This document shows positions 6,968 to 15,603 of a DNA stretch of 21,145 nt, piece by piece (position 1 is the stretch's first letter; the number at the start of each line of letters is the position of its first letter). The stretch is from Cellvibrionales bacterium UBA7375. Its GTDB lineage: Bacteria > Pseudomonadota > Gammaproteobacteria > Pseudomonadales > Porticoccaceae. Position numbers and translations under genes: made by a program. The notes below the pieces were generated by a model. That model saw only the letters and a program-made list of their open reading frames with translations. It did no database searches and was not told the origin of the DNA. Where the stretch lies: NCBI GenBank assembly GCA_002469845.1, contig DKNZ01000080.1, positions 1 through 21,145 on the forward strand, read 5' to 3'.

Positions 6968-7291
6968 TTGAGTAATGGCATTTCAAAAAATTTCCTTCGC
7001 CGAGAGCTTCGTAAAAAAACCGAGGAGTTTCTGGGTAAGGGGGGTGAAATTAAGAAATACCAACAGGGTGAAACCGGTGAGCCCGCGGATCAACCAAGAG
7101 CAAAATCAGTTTTTGTTAGCCCATCTCCCATTAAAAAAAGAACCTATGTTAACGAGGTGGTCGCCAGACTTGACGAGCGCAAACAAAAAAAGACCCCAAA
7201 ACCAGCCCCAAAAGCCTCAAAAAAGCCGATAAAAAAGATTATTTATGATGATTTTGGAGAGCCTTTAAGAGAAGTCTGGTTCGATCAATAA
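6968..7291 (+). CDS. Small lysine-rich protein of unknown function
   Basis: I do not recognise this gene. It would encode 107 residues from TTG 6968, chosen because AGG at 6957-6959 (in AAGTAGG) lies eight bases upstream; the frame has no ATG. About 18 residues are lysine. Residues 8-31 look like an amphipathic basic helix ending in EEFLGKGGEI, 32-58 are polar and proline-containing, 59-75 (TYVNEVVARLDERKQKK) form another helix, 76-90 are a Lys/Pro/Ala linker, and the C-terminus IIYDDFGEPLREVWFDQ is hydrophobic-acidic and looks like a conserved docking tail. There is no signal peptide or membrane segment, so it is probably cytoplasmic and may bind nucleic acid or RNA polymerase; that is inference. 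The EEFLGKGG segment faintly recalls SutA-like RNA-polymerase-associated proteins from memory only. It converges with lipA, with 14 bases between stops. Confidence 0.65.
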   Translation: MSNGISKNFLRRELRKKTEEFLGKGGEIKKYQQGETGEPADQPRAKSVFVSPSPIKKRTYVNEVVARLDERKQKKTPKPAPKASKKPIKKIIYDDFGEPLREVWFDQ

Positions 7292-7305
7292 ATGACTGCA
7301 CTAAA

Positions 7306-8286
7306 CTAGGTGATATCCTCGCCTCGCGCTTGTTTATCAGCGTGGTAGCTAGAACGCACCAAAGGTCCGCAGGCAGCTTGAGTAAAGCCAATGCTCTCAG
7401 CGTACTCAGTGTACTCTTGAAACTCATCAGGATGAACAAAACGCTCAACAGGAAGGTGGTTGGTTGATGGCTGAAGATACTGCCCAACGGTGAGCATATC
7501 AACATTATGCTCACGTAAGTCGTCTAGGGTCCGCAATAATTCGTCCTTAGTTTCGCCAAGTCCAACCATAAGGCCCGACTTAGTTGGAACTGATGGATTA
7601 AGTGCTTTGTACTCTTTTAACAGCTTCAATGACCACTGATAATTAGCACCTGGACGAGCCTCCCGATAAAGTCGCGGAATGGTTTCCATATTATGATTAA
7701 ACACATCCGGCGGTGTTGTGCTTAGAATCTCTAGTGCAGGATCCATGCGGCCACGAAAATCAGGCACCAATACTTCCACTTTTAAACTGGGTGATAAGAT
7801 TCGCGATTCGCGAATACAATCTGCAAAATGCTGAGCACCGCCATCGCGAAGATCATCTCGATCCACTGATGTAATCACCACATAACTCAGACCCATTTCA
7901 CTGATTGCCTTAGCAAGATTTAACGGTTCATCCTGATCTAATGGGTTGGGTTTACCATGACCTACATCGCAAAATGGACAACGTCTGGTACATATTTCAC
8001 CCATGATCATAAATGTAGCAGTACCATGACTAAAGCATTCGTGAAGGTTAGGGCATGCCGCTTCTTCGCATACAGTAGCCATCTTATGTTCGCGCAGAAT
8101 ACTCTTAATTTGGTTGACTCTAGGTGAGGCACTCAAGCGTATTCGCATCCACTCAGGCTTAGTCTGATATTCAGTGGTTGGAATGACTTTTACCGGAATG
8201 CGTTCCACCTTATCAGCACTGCGAAGCTTTTCGCCTTGCTGAAGCCTTTTGGTTCTCTTCGGTGGATCAACCAGATTAATTGTCAT
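7306..8286 (-). CDS. lipA: Lipoyl synthase
   Basis: Radical-SAM enzyme that inserts two sulfurs into the octanoyl group on lipoyl domains of 2-oxoacid dehydrogenases and the glycine cleavage H protein. Two iron-sulfur motifs are visible: C73, C78 and C84 (CEEAACPNLHEC) for the auxiliary sacrificed cluster, and C99, C103 and C106 (CTRRCPFC) for the SAM cluster. The C-terminal RSSY motif that ligates the auxiliary cluster is present (GPLVRSSYHA). Length of 326 residues is typical. Its ATG overlaps the stop of lipB by one base (TAATG), indicating translational coupling. It is the last gene of the minus-strand block; no terminator is evident in the 14 bases before the convergent gene. Confidence 0.98.
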   Translation of the reverse strand: MTINLVDPPKRTKRLQQGEKLRSADKVERIPVKVIPTTEYQTKPEWMRIRLSASPRVNQIKSILREHKMATVCEEAACPNLHECFSHGTATFMIMGEICTRRCPFCDVGHGKPNPLDQDEPLNLAKAISEMGLSYVVITSVDRDDLRDGGAQHFADCIRESRILSPSLKVEVLVPDFRGRMDPALEILSTTPPDVFNHNMETIPRLYREARPGANYQWSLKLLKEYKALNPSVPTKSGLMVGLGETKDELLRTLDDLREHNVDMLTVGQYLQPSTNHLPVERFVHPDEFQEYTEYAESIGFTQAACGPLVRSSYHADKQARGEDIT

Positions 8287-8975
8287 TAAATTTCCTTGGA
8301 CTTATATTCAGCCAAAATAGATTCACTACCCAACTGATAACTATTATAACCCAGAGCCAACTGCAACAGTTCAGCTAATTTATCGATTACCTGTTGTTTA
8401 CTGGGAGATGGCTCAACTAGATCTGCCAATTGAGTCATTTTTACCCCAAGACCACAAGGATTAATACGACTCCAAGGTGACATATCCATATCAATATTAA
8501 AATTTAAGCCGTGATAACTACAACCTTTTCTAATACGAAGACCCAGGGATGCAATTTTATAGCCCTCAGAAGTATAAACACCCGGAGCGTCAGATCTGGG
8601 GCTAGCCTCAATATTCCAATAGTCAAGACAGTCGACCAAAGCTTGCTCCATAAGAGTGACCAAATCACGCACGCCAATACTTAAGCGCTTTAAATCAATC
8701 ATTAAGTAGGCGGTAATCTGTCCTGGACCATGATAGGTTACCTGGCCGCCGCGATCGGTTTTAATTACCAGTATCTCGCCCGGTGTAAGAATATGATCGG
8801 ACTTACCGGCTTGGCCCTGAGTAAATATTGGGTTATGTTCCAAAAACCAGATTTCATCACAGCTACTGTCACTGCGTTGATCCACATAGGCTTTCATTGC
8901 CTCAAAGGTAACAGAAAAATCCTGAAGCCCAAGGTGGCGAATGGTTAGTGATGATTTATTTGTTCCTAAGGTCAT
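8286..8975 (-). CDS. lipB: Octanoyl-ACP:protein octanoyltransferase
   Basis: Transfers octanoate from acyl carrier protein to lipoyl domains, providing the substrate for LipA. The catalytic pair is visible as K140 (EGYKIASLGLR) and C174 (INPCGLGVKMTQL), 34 residues apart as in E. coli LipB (K135/C169). The RGGQVTYHGPGQ signature is at residues 75-86. Length is 229 residues. It begins two bases after the stop of ybeD and ends by overlapping lipA, forming the usual ybeD-lipB-lipA operon. Confidence 0.97.
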   Translation of the reverse strand: MTLGTNKSSLTIRHLGLQDFSVTFEAMKAYVDQRSDSSCDEIWFLEHNPIFTQGQAGKSDHILTPGEILVIKTDRGGQVTYHGPGQITAYLMIDLKRLSIGVRDLVTLMEQALVDCLDYWNIEASPRSDAPGVYTSEGYKIASLGLRIRKGCSYHGLNFNIDMDMSPWSRINPCGLGVKMTQLADLVEPSPSKQQVIDKLAELLQLALGYNSYQLGSESILAEYKSKEI

Positions 8976-8977
8976 GC

Positions 8978-9247
8978 CTAGAGAACCATTTTGACTCTAC
9001 TGCTGGTTTTAAGATCGGCAAAAATAGCCTCTAATTGAGGTTTTCCAGTCGCTATAATGGTCACTGTTAGTGACTGCCACTTACCCTTACTGCTATTTTT
9101 AACCGTTAAATCAGATGCTGTTATTTTCGGAGCATAAGTATTCATAACCTTAACAACATGCTGATTCAAATCTGGATGAGCCTCGCCTAGTACCTTGATG
9201 GGGTACTTACAGGGGAATTCAATTTCTGGCTTTTTATCTTCAGGCAC
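8978..9247 (-). CDS. ybeD: YbeD / DUF493 family protein
   Basis: Small cytoplasmic protein of the DUF493 family, 89 residues (87 in E. coli YbeD), with the family features EFPCKYPIKVLGEAHPDL near the start, the central SSKGKWQSLTVTI strand region and the terminal RVKMVL. The fold is a ferredoxin-like alpha/beta domain resembling ACT-type regulatory domains, but the molecular function is not established. The conserved position between dacA and lipB suggests a link to lipoate metabolism; that is inference from neighbourhood only. Confidence 0.95.
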   Translation of the reverse strand: MPEDKKPEIEFPCKYPIKVLGEAHPDLNQHVVKVMNTYAPKITASDLTVKNSSKGKWQSLTVTIIATGKPQLEAIFADLKTSSRVKMVL

Positions 9248-9257
9248 AGTCGCTAAC

Positions 9258-10433
9258 TCAGGAAATTAGCTGTGTAAAAAACAGCAAAATCCAATCAAAG
9301 AATCTGGAAAAGAATCCAGCTTGCGCAATATCTTTTTCAGCTACGAGTGGCACACTAACCATAGATTTTCCATCGAGGGTCACCTCAAGATTACCAAGAA
9401 TCTGACCCGCTGTAATCGGTGCCTTAATTTCGTTATCTACAGTAATTTCAGCCGATAAATTTTTTCTCTCGCCTTTAGGGTAAGTAAGAATAATATCTGT
9501 GGCGATTGTTAAATTTAAAAAATCTTCCTCACCATACCAGAGCGCGGCATTCTGTTTGATGACCTCACCCACAGTATAGATTTTTTTGGTTTCATAATGC
9601 CGAAAGCCATAGGAAAATAGTTTTTGCGATTCTCTAGCTCTAGATTCATCACTTTGAGCCCCCAATACCGCCGATATTAGACGCATACCACGACGCTTAG
9701 AGGAAGCCACTAGGCAGTAGCCCGCTTCTTTAGTGTGACCTGTTTTAAGTCCATCGATACTGCTGTCTCTCCACAGCAAGCGGTTGCGATTAGGCTGATT
9801 AATATTGTTATGACTAAAATATTTTTTAGAATAAATACTGTAGTACTCTGGGTGTTGATTAATAATTTCCCGAGCAATAACGGTTAAATCTCTAGCCGTT
9901 GTGACCATGCCCTCAGCAGGTAAACCTGTAGAGTTGACGTAATAGGTATTAGTCATACCCAGCTGTTCTGCCTGAAAGTTCATATTGTCGGCGAATGCGT
10001 TTTCACCACCGCTGATATGCTCCGCCAAAGCGATGGCAGCATCGTTGCCCGATTGAATAATCACCCCATGCATCAAATCAATCACCGACACCTTTGATCT
10101 TGGGCTTAAAAACATGGTTGAACCATCTGTTTTAGCACCGCCCAATTCCCAAGCATTATCGCTAATAAGAACTAGATCATCCTCCTTAAGACGATTTTCC
10201 TCGATTTCATTTGAGGTTATATAGGTAGTCATCATCTTTGCTAGACTGGCCGGAGGTAACGTCTCATCTGCATTATTTTCTGCAATAACATAGCCGGTAT
10301 CGGCATCGATAATAATCCAAGCCTTGGCATTTATCTTAGGGGCATCAGGAAGGAACTGTTTAGCCACAGCATGTTGGAAAATGCCAGAGCAAAGTAAAAT
10401 TACCAACGAATAAAAAAAGCTTTTTTTCAACAT
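9258..10433 (-). CDS. dacA: D-alanyl-D-alanine carboxypeptidase (PBP5/PBP6 type)
   Basis: Low-molecular-weight penicillin-binding protein that removes the terminal D-Ala from peptidoglycan stem pentapeptides in the periplasm. Counting from ATG 10433, residues 1-24 are a signal peptide (MLKKSFFYSL...HAVA), the SxxK motif is S63-K66 (PASLAK), SGN is 128-130 and KTG is 230-232 (LKTGHT). A beta-rich C-terminal domain and a terminal amphipathic helix (GFFSRFFDWILLFFTQL) fit membrane anchoring as in PBP5. Length is 391 residues. An upstream in-frame ATG at 10490, preceded by GGGA, would add 19 residues ahead of the signal peptide; I prefer 10433 because the signal peptide then starts at the N-terminus, but no good Shine-Dalgarno precedes it. 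Dac type 5 versus 6 cannot be told here. Confidence 0.95.
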   Translation of the reverse strand: MLKKSFFYSLVILLCSGIFQHAVAKQFLPDAPKINAKAWIIIDADTGYVIAENNADETLPPASLAKMMTTYITSNEIEENRLKEDDLVLISDNAWELGGAKTDGSTMFLSPRSKVSVIDLMHGVIIQSGNDAAIALAEHISGGENAFADNMNFQAEQLGMTNTYYVNSTGLPAEGMVTTARDLTVIAREIINQHPEYYSIYSKKYFSHNNINQPNRNRLLWRDSSIDGLKTGHTKEAGYCLVASSKRRGMRLISAVLGAQSDESRARESQKLFSYGFRHYETKKIYTVGEVIKQNAALWYGEEDFLNLTIATDIILTYPKGERKNLSAEITVDNEIKAPITAGQILGNLEVTLDGKSMVSVPLVAEKDIAQAGFFSRFFDWILLFFTQLIS

Positions 10434-10490
10434 ATTAGGGGTACCGAGCCAGCCGATCTTTAAAAAAACTATTCTAACATCAGTCGCCAT

Positions 10491-10642
10491 AATGTTCCCA
10501 CAATGAATATGCTCAGACCTAACGAATATTCAAAGACTGTAAGTTAGAATGCCTAAAAATCTTACAATTTCATAGTCAATACTAAATTATAAGATTTAGT
10601 TTTAGAGTGCAAGATCAAGGACTAGTTCCCTGATAAACCAGT
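10491..10642. other. 152-base gap between mltB and dacA
   Basis: No gene is visible in the place where rlpA normally lies. It holds an AT-rich 7-bp inverted repeat ACTAAAT-TATAAG-ATTTAGT at 10581-10600, without a GC stem or T-run, so it is not a convincing terminator. If dacA has its own promoter it is probably here, but I could not identify one confidently. Confidence 0.5.
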
Positions 10643-11674
10643 CTATTTAGATGAGTCGCAGGTTTCGATTACTTCACAGCGCTGTTCGCCAATCATTAAG
10701 CTCAGTTGGTAAACTGCCATTGCATATTTAATTCTCGGGTTATAGCGACCAATAGCATAAAAATTATTAAGACCCAACCAATACTCATCGCCATATTTTC
10801 CGCTTAACATCATCGAAAAAGCCAAGCTGTCTTTGGCATAGTTTTGCGCCGGTATAAAACCTTGTTCTTCCATATCAGCAATGGTTTTCTTAGGTTTACG
10901 CATTTTATTTAAGCCGTCAGTATTAAGGTTTTCCTTGATATGTGCTCTAGTAGCCACTGGCTGATCTTTTTTCCATTGACCCTTTTTAGAGAGGAAATTG
11001 GCAACACTACCAATCGCATCTGTTGGGTTTTCCCAGATATCAGTAAGGCCATCATCGTCAAAATCAACCGCATAATCACGATAACTATCTGGCATAAACT
11101 GACCCCAACCCATAGCGCCGGCATAGGATCCTTTAAGGATAAGTGGGTCTTTCTTCTGCTCGCGAGCCAGCAAAAATAGATTTTCAAGTTGAATAGTAAA
11201 AAATTTCTTGCGAGATTCACGTTTCTCAATTGAATGATAATAATCAAAGGCTAGCGTACTGAGCGCATCAACTACGCGATAGCTTCCCGTATTGCGACCA
11301 TAGTTAGTTTCTACACCCAAAATACTCACAATAATGGCAGGGTCAACACCGTATTTCTCGTAGGCTCGATTAAGTGAAGCCTCATGTTCTTGCCAAAACT
11401 CCACGCCTCTTTTTATGCGAAGATCTGACACAAAAAGCTTGCGATACTCATGCCAAGGTTTGACCTTTTCAGCGGGACGACTCATGGCCTTAACAATGGA
11501 CGTTTGGTATTCAGCAGCAGTGAGCCATTCGACAATCTGTTCGCGCTTAAATTGATGCTTATCAACCATAAGGTCGATAAAATCAGCGACCTGTGGTTTT
11601 TCTGAATAATCCGCCGAGCAAATAGTTGCCACTGACAAGCAGAGCGAAAGTACAATAAATCTTAAGATTTTCAT
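10643..11674 (-). CDS. mltB: Lytic murein transglycosylase B (MltB/SltB family)
   Basis: Periplasmic enzyme that cleaves the MurNAc-GlcNAc bond to leave 1,6-anhydroMurNAc ends during peptidoglycan turnover. The catalytic glutamate is E122 in ILGVETNYGRNTG, and the GSYAGAMGWGQFMPDSY block lining the active site follows, with an acidic EF-hand-like loop DFDDDGLTDIWEN. Residues 1-21 form a signal sequence ending CSA; a clear lipobox is not seen, so it may be soluble like Pseudomonas SltB1 rather than a lipoprotein. Length is 343 residues. It lies six bases after rodA. Upstream of dacA the rlpA gene usually found between mltB and dacA is missing. Confidence 0.95.
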   Translation of the reverse strand: MKILRFIVLSLCLSVATICSADYSEKPQVADFIDLMVDKHQFKREQIVEWLTAAEYQTSIVKAMSRPAEKVKPWHEYRKLFVSDLRIKRGVEFWQEHEASLNRAYEKYGVDPAIIVSILGVETNYGRNTGSYRVVDALSTLAFDYYHSIEKRESRKKFFTIQLENLFLLAREQKKDPLILKGSYAGAMGWGQFMPDSYRDYAVDFDDDGLTDIWENPTDAIGSVANFLSKKGQWKKDQPVATRAHIKENLNTDGLNKMRKPKKTIADMEEQGFIPAQNYAKDSLAFSMMLSGKYGDEYWLGLNNFYAIGRYNPRIKYAMAVYQLSLMIGEQRCEVIETCDSSK

Positions 11675-11680
11675 TTAACG

Positions 11681-12811
11681 CTAAGCCCCAATTCGTTTAG
11701 GTTCTGAACTGATAGCCATCAGGATACCAAATCCGAAAAACAGAGTCACAATTGCTGATCCACCATAGCTTACCAGAGGTAACGGCACCCCAACGACCGG
11801 AAGTAAGCCCGAAACCATAGACATATTTACAAACATGTAAATAAAGAAAGTAAGGCTTATACTTCCTGCCATTAACCGTGCAAATTGAGACTGTGCATTG
11901 ATGGCAACAATCATGCAGTATCCTACCAATAAAAGATAGATGCTACAGAGGCCAATAACCCCTAAAAGACCAAATTCTTCAGCCAATACCGCAATAATAA
12001 AGTCAGTGTGGCTCTCAGGTAAGAAATTTAGCTGGGATTGAGTGCCCTCAGTCCAACCCTTACCTGAAAAACCGCCAGAGCCAATAGCGGTTGTTGACTG
12101 GATAATATTCCATCCCGCACCAAACTTATCATCCTCTGGAGAAAGGAGAGTAAGCACACGCTGTTTTTGGTAGTCCCGCATAACATAGATCCACAGCAGA
12201 GGGACCGCAGCTAGAGTGGCAAAGAATGCACCTGCCAAATAGCGTTTTCTCAAACCCGCCAGAAACAAAACGAAAAAACCAGAGGTAAATACCAAAATAG
12301 AAGTGCCTAAATCGGGCTGTCGAATAATCAACAAGACAGGAATTCCGACAATCAGTAGTGCACCGGCCACATGTTTTAATTTTGGTGGTATAAGTCGTCG
12401 GCTAAGATAGGCTGACACCATCATAGGAACGGCAATTTTTGCAATTTCTGAAGGCTGAAATCTAGTAAACCCAAGATTAAGCCAACGAGTTGCCCCCTTA
12501 GCCTCAACCCCAAAAAATAAAACTGCAATCAAAGCTAAAAGAGCAGAGCCGTAAAAAAGGGCAGCCCAGCGCTCCCAAAAGCGTACCGGGAACTGAGCGA
12601 CAATAAGCATGCCAGTAAATCCCGTCATCATAAACGTCGCTTGGCGCTTAACATAATACAAACTTTGCTCGCTAGCACTATAAAGCACAAACAACCCTGT
12701 CATACACAGCACTAAAAGTATAATCAGTAGGGTAAAATCTATATGCAGAACATTTTGCCGTCGATCCCCGCCCTTAGTATCCAACTGCCTAACAAAATCA
12801 TATTTATACAT
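11681..12811 (-). CDS. rodA: Rod-shape SEDS peptidoglycan glycosyltransferase RodA
   Basis: Polytopic inner-membrane glycan polymerase of the SEDS family, partner of PBP2 in lateral wall elongation. About ten hydrophobic segments are visible. Family motifs include GAKGATRWLNLG-like VEAKGATRWLNLGF, QPSEIAKIAVPM, RQPDLGTS, and near the C-terminus PLPLVSYGGSA, the SEDS signature. Length of 376 residues matches E. coli RodA (370). It starts three bases after the stop of mrdA, consistent with stoichiometric expression of the RodA-PBP2 complex. Confidence 0.97.
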   Translation of the reverse strand: MYKYDFVRQLDTKGGDRRQNVLHIDFTLLIILLVLCMTGLFVLYSASEQSLYYVKRQATFMMTGFTGMLIVAQFPVRFWERWAALFYGSALLALIAVLFFGVEAKGATRWLNLGFTRFQPSEIAKIAVPMMVSAYLSRRLIPPKLKHVAGALLIVGIPVLLIIRQPDLGTSILVFTSGFFVLFLAGLRKRYLAGAFFATLAAVPLLWIYVMRDYQKQRVLTLLSPEDDKFGAGWNIIQSTTAIGSGGFSGKGWTEGTQSQLNFLPESHTDFIIAVLAEEFGLLGVIGLCSIYLLLVGYCMIVAINAQSQFARLMAGSISLTFFIYMFVNMSMVSGLLPVVGVPLPLVSYGGSAIVTLFFGFGILMAISSEPKRIGA

Positions 12812-12814
12812 TGA

Positions 12815-14719
12815 TTAGTTATCCTTAATAGAGGCTGAAGAATATTTAGCCAGTCTCAAGGCATCATTATTGGGACTTTTTTGTAGGTAATCGGATAAAT
12901 AGCGGTCAATTACTTTGCGCGCTATAGGCGCCGCAGTGCGACTGCCATGTTCGCCATTTTCAACAATCAAGCCCAATGCTACTTTGGGATTATCAGCGGG
13001 TGCAAAAGCCACAAAAAGTGCGTGGTCCCACTTGCGCTTATCAATTTTAGATGAGTCATACTTTTCTTTTTCATGGATACTAATAACTTGAGCCGTTCCT
13101 GTTTTGCCAGCTAGTTTATAATTAAGACCCTTGCTAATACCGCGCGCAGTCCCTCTGTCCGAGTGAACAACATCAATCATTGCTTTATGAATATAGTCCC
13201 AGTACCTATCATCATATTCAATTTGATCCGGTGCATATACAGGTTCAATTTCTTCACCATTAATCGATTTTAACAACTTAGGTACCACTGTTTTTCCACG
13301 AGCAGCAATGCGCGCCGACATTACCGCAAGTTGTAATGGTGTAGTCAGCATAAAACCTTGCCCAATGCTCATATTAATCGTGTCACCATTAAACCAGTCC
13401 TGTCGACGGTTCTCTTTTTTCCAATCTCGGGAAGGCATGATTCCACGTTTCTCCCCGGGAAGATCAATGCCAGTGATATCGCCAAGCCCAAATAAAGCGC
13501 TCTCCTTAGATAATAAATCTATTCCCGCTTTAACACCGGTGGTATAGAAAAATACATCGCAGGATTCAATGATCGCCTCAGCCAAATCAACACCTTGGCC
13601 ATGACCGCCCTGATCGGCATTGTGGTCGCGCCATGGTCTTTTGATCCCCTCCATAAAAAAATAACCCGGATCATTGATAGAATAATCCAAATCGAAAATT
13701 TTATGTTGCAAGCCGATTAAACCAAACAGCGGTTTTACCGTTGAGCCCGGTGGGTATTGGCCTCGTAAAGCACGATTAAAAAGTGGGCGATCAGGTGATT
13801 TTAGCAAGCCATCGTACTGTTTTTGACTTATCCCTGAAGTAAATAAATTAGGGTCATAACTGGGGGTGCTCACCATGCTGAGAATACCGCCTGTTTTGAC
13901 GTCTATAGCTACCAGTGCACCGCGCTCATTCTTCAGAGCATCCAGAGCCACGCGCTGTAATTGGCTGTCGATATGAATTGTAAGATTACTCCCTGAAACG
14001 GGATCTTTTTTATCCAGAACACGCATCACGCGACCCCGGGCATCGGTTTCTACCTGCTCCGTACCCACCTTGCCAAGCAAGGTCTCCTCATAGTATTTTT
14101 CAAGGCCAATTTTGCCAATAAAATCAGTACCTCGATAATTTTCAGGATCGATAGTTCTAATTTCTCGATCATTAATGCGGCCCACATAGCCTAATGTATG
14201 GGTCAGTAATTCACGTTGCGGATAAAAGCGCATTAACTGCGCACTAACCTCAGTCCCCGCTAGCAAATGACTATTCACCGCAAGAATGGCGCGCTCCTCT
14301 TCAGTAAGGTTATATTTTAGCGGAACAGGGGCAAAGCCCTTGCTGCGTTTTGCGTGTTTTTCAAAGCGTGCAATATCCTTATCAGAAATAGAGAGTAATA
14401 AGCCAAGTTGGGCAACCAAACTATCAGTGTTTTGCGTTCTATCAGGGATAATATTGAGCGTAAATGCTGGACGGTTATCCGCCAGTAATTGGCCATGACG
14501 ATCAAAAATCAGTCCCCGAGTAGGTGCTATAGATCGAATATGAATACGATTTTTATTAGAGTTAGTCACATAGTCAAGATGACGATTTATTTGCAGATCA
14601 AAATAACGGTATAAAACAACTGAAGTTAATCCAAGCACAATGCATAAAGACAGCAACACCCGCGTAGAGAATATTCTCTGCTCTTGCTGGCGGTCTGAAA
14701 TAGCAATGTCTCGCATCAT
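12815..14719 (-). CDS. mrdA: Penicillin-binding protein 2 (peptidoglycan transpeptidase)
   Basis: Class B high-molecular-weight PBP that crosslinks new peptidoglycan in the elongasome with RodA and MreB. Residues about 20-40 form the single N-terminal membrane anchor; the pedestal domain follows (IAPTRGLIFDRHG at 64-76), and the transpeptidase domain has S326-TV-K329 (PPGSTVKP), SCD at 386-388 and KTG at 539-541 (AGKTGTAQV). Length of 634 residues matches E. coli PBP2 (633). Two adjacent ATG codons stand at the start; the first, 14719, is used. It lies between rlmH and rodA as in most gammaproteobacteria. Confidence 0.98.
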   Translation of the reverse strand: MMRDIAISDRQQEQRIFSTRVLLSLCIVLGLTSVVLYRYFDLQINRHLDYVTNSNKNRIHIRSIAPTRGLIFDRHGQLLADNRPAFTLNIIPDRTQNTDSLVAQLGLLLSISDKDIARFEKHAKRSKGFAPVPLKYNLTEEERAILAVNSHLLAGTEVSAQLMRFYPQRELLTHTLGYVGRINDREIRTIDPENYRGTDFIGKIGLEKYYEETLLGKVGTEQVETDARGRVMRVLDKKDPVSGSNLTIHIDSQLQRVALDALKNERGALVAIDVKTGGILSMVSTPSYDPNLFTSGISQKQYDGLLKSPDRPLFNRALRGQYPPGSTVKPLFGLIGLQHKIFDLDYSINDPGYFFMEGIKRPWRDHNADQGGHGQGVDLAEAIIESCDVFFYTTGVKAGIDLLSKESALFGLGDITGIDLPGEKRGIMPSRDWKKENRRQDWFNGDTINMSIGQGFMLTTPLQLAVMSARIAARGKTVVPKLLKSINGEEIEPVYAPDQIEYDDRYWDYIHKAMIDVVHSDRGTARGISKGLNYKLAGKTGTAQVISIHEKEKYDSSKIDKRKWDHALFVAFAPADNPKVALGLIVENGEHGSRTAAPIARKVIDRYLSDYLQKSPNNDALRLAKYSSASIKDN

Positions 14720-14730
14720 ATACTATTGCT

Positions 14731-15198
14731 CTAACTACGATGATAGGGGTGGTTTTGATTAATGGTCCAAGCCCTGTAAAGCTGCTCCATTAAAACAACG
14801 CGAACCAAAGGATGGGGCAGAGTAAGGTCGGATAGCGACCATTTCATATCTGCCCGCTCAAGACAATCCGAAGACAGCCCATCAGGGCCACCAATAAGCA
14901 AACAAATATCATGGCCAATCATTTGCCAGTCAGATAGTTGGGTTGCCAGAGATTCTGTAGACATAGATTTACCCAACACATCCAACGCAACAACTTTATC
15001 CTGTTTGGCGATATGTTTAAGTATAGCCTGTCCCTGATTTTCTTTTGATTGAACAGTAGATCCCTTACCCTTAGGGCTAAGCGGTATTTCGATGGTTTCT
15101 AGTTTAAGCTCGCTTGGCATACGCTTATGGTATTCATCAAAGCCAGCCTCTACCCAGCTCGGCATGCGCGTTCCAACGGCCAGCAATTTGAGCTTCAT
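14731..15198 (-). CDS. rlmH: 23S rRNA (pseudouridine1915-N3)-methyltransferase
   Basis: SPOUT-family dimeric methyltransferase that N3-methylates pseudouridine 1915 in helix 69 of 23S rRNA on the assembled 70S ribosome. Recognisable blocks are MKLKLLAVGTRMP at the start, LLIGGPDGLS (SAM-binding knot) and the C-terminal LYRAWTINQNHPYHR. Length of 155 residues equals E. coli RlmH. It sits 54 bases after rsfS and 11 bases before mrdA, in the standard rsfS-rlmH-mrdA-rodA order. Confidence 0.97.
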   Translation of the reverse strand: MKLKLLAVGTRMPSWVEAGFDEYHKRMPSELKLETIEIPLSPKGKGSTVQSKENQGQAILKHIAKQDKVVALDVLGKSMSTESLATQLSDWQMIGHDICLLIGGPDGLSSDCLERADMKWSLSDLTLPHPLVRVVLMEQLYRAWTINQNHPYHRS

Positions 15199-15252
15199 AG
15201 GCTTATCAATAACCTCAATATTTATCCAATCAAATTAATATAAGGGCAACCC

Positions 15253-15594
15253 TTAACCTTCTTCAGTATCATTGGGTCTTACGGACCACAGGCGTTCAAT
15301 ATCATAAAATACCCGGGTAGCAGGGAGCATGACATGAACAATCACATCGCCAAAATCCACTAAAACCCATTCAGCTTTATCATCGCCCTCAATGCCAATC
15401 ATTTCGTGTCCCGCTTCTTTAGCATCCACCACCACACTATTAGCCAGAGCCTTTACCTGACGATTAGAATTACCAGAGGCAATAATCATATTGTCCGTAA
15501 TACCCGTAAGATCACGCACGTCAATAGCAGTGATTTCAGTGGCTTTAACCTCTTCGAGGGCGTTGATAATAATATCTTTTAAGGCTTGGCCCAT
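15253..15594 (-). CDS. rsfS: Ribosomal silencing factor RsfS
   Basis: Binds uL14 (L14) on the large ribosomal subunit and blocks joining of the 30S subunit, dampening translation in starvation. The 113-residue protein shows the DUF143 features: ALEEVKATEITAIDVRDLTGITDNMIIASGNSNRQVKALA in N-terminal order, and EWVLVDFGDVIVHVMLP with FYDIERLW near the C-terminus. It follows nadD by nine bases. Its neighbours are typical. Confidence 0.96.
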   Translation of the reverse strand: MGQALKDIIINALEEVKATEITAIDVRDLTGITDNMIIASGNSNRQVKALANSVVVDAKEAGHEMIGIEGDDKAEWVLVDFGDVIVHVMLPATRVFYDIERLWSVRPNDTEEG

Positions 15595-15603
15595 AACAAT
15601 AAA

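Noticed and set aside
6975..7232. ATG-started 85-residue frame overlapping the small basic gene
   Set aside because: It is Lys/Pro/Gln-rich because of the same A-rich DNA and lacks the ordered tail seen in the 6968 frame; it also has no Shine-Dalgarno.
10581..10600. ACTAAAT/ATTTAGT inverted repeat as mltB terminator
   Set aside because: The stem is AT-only with no T-run in the direction of transcription.
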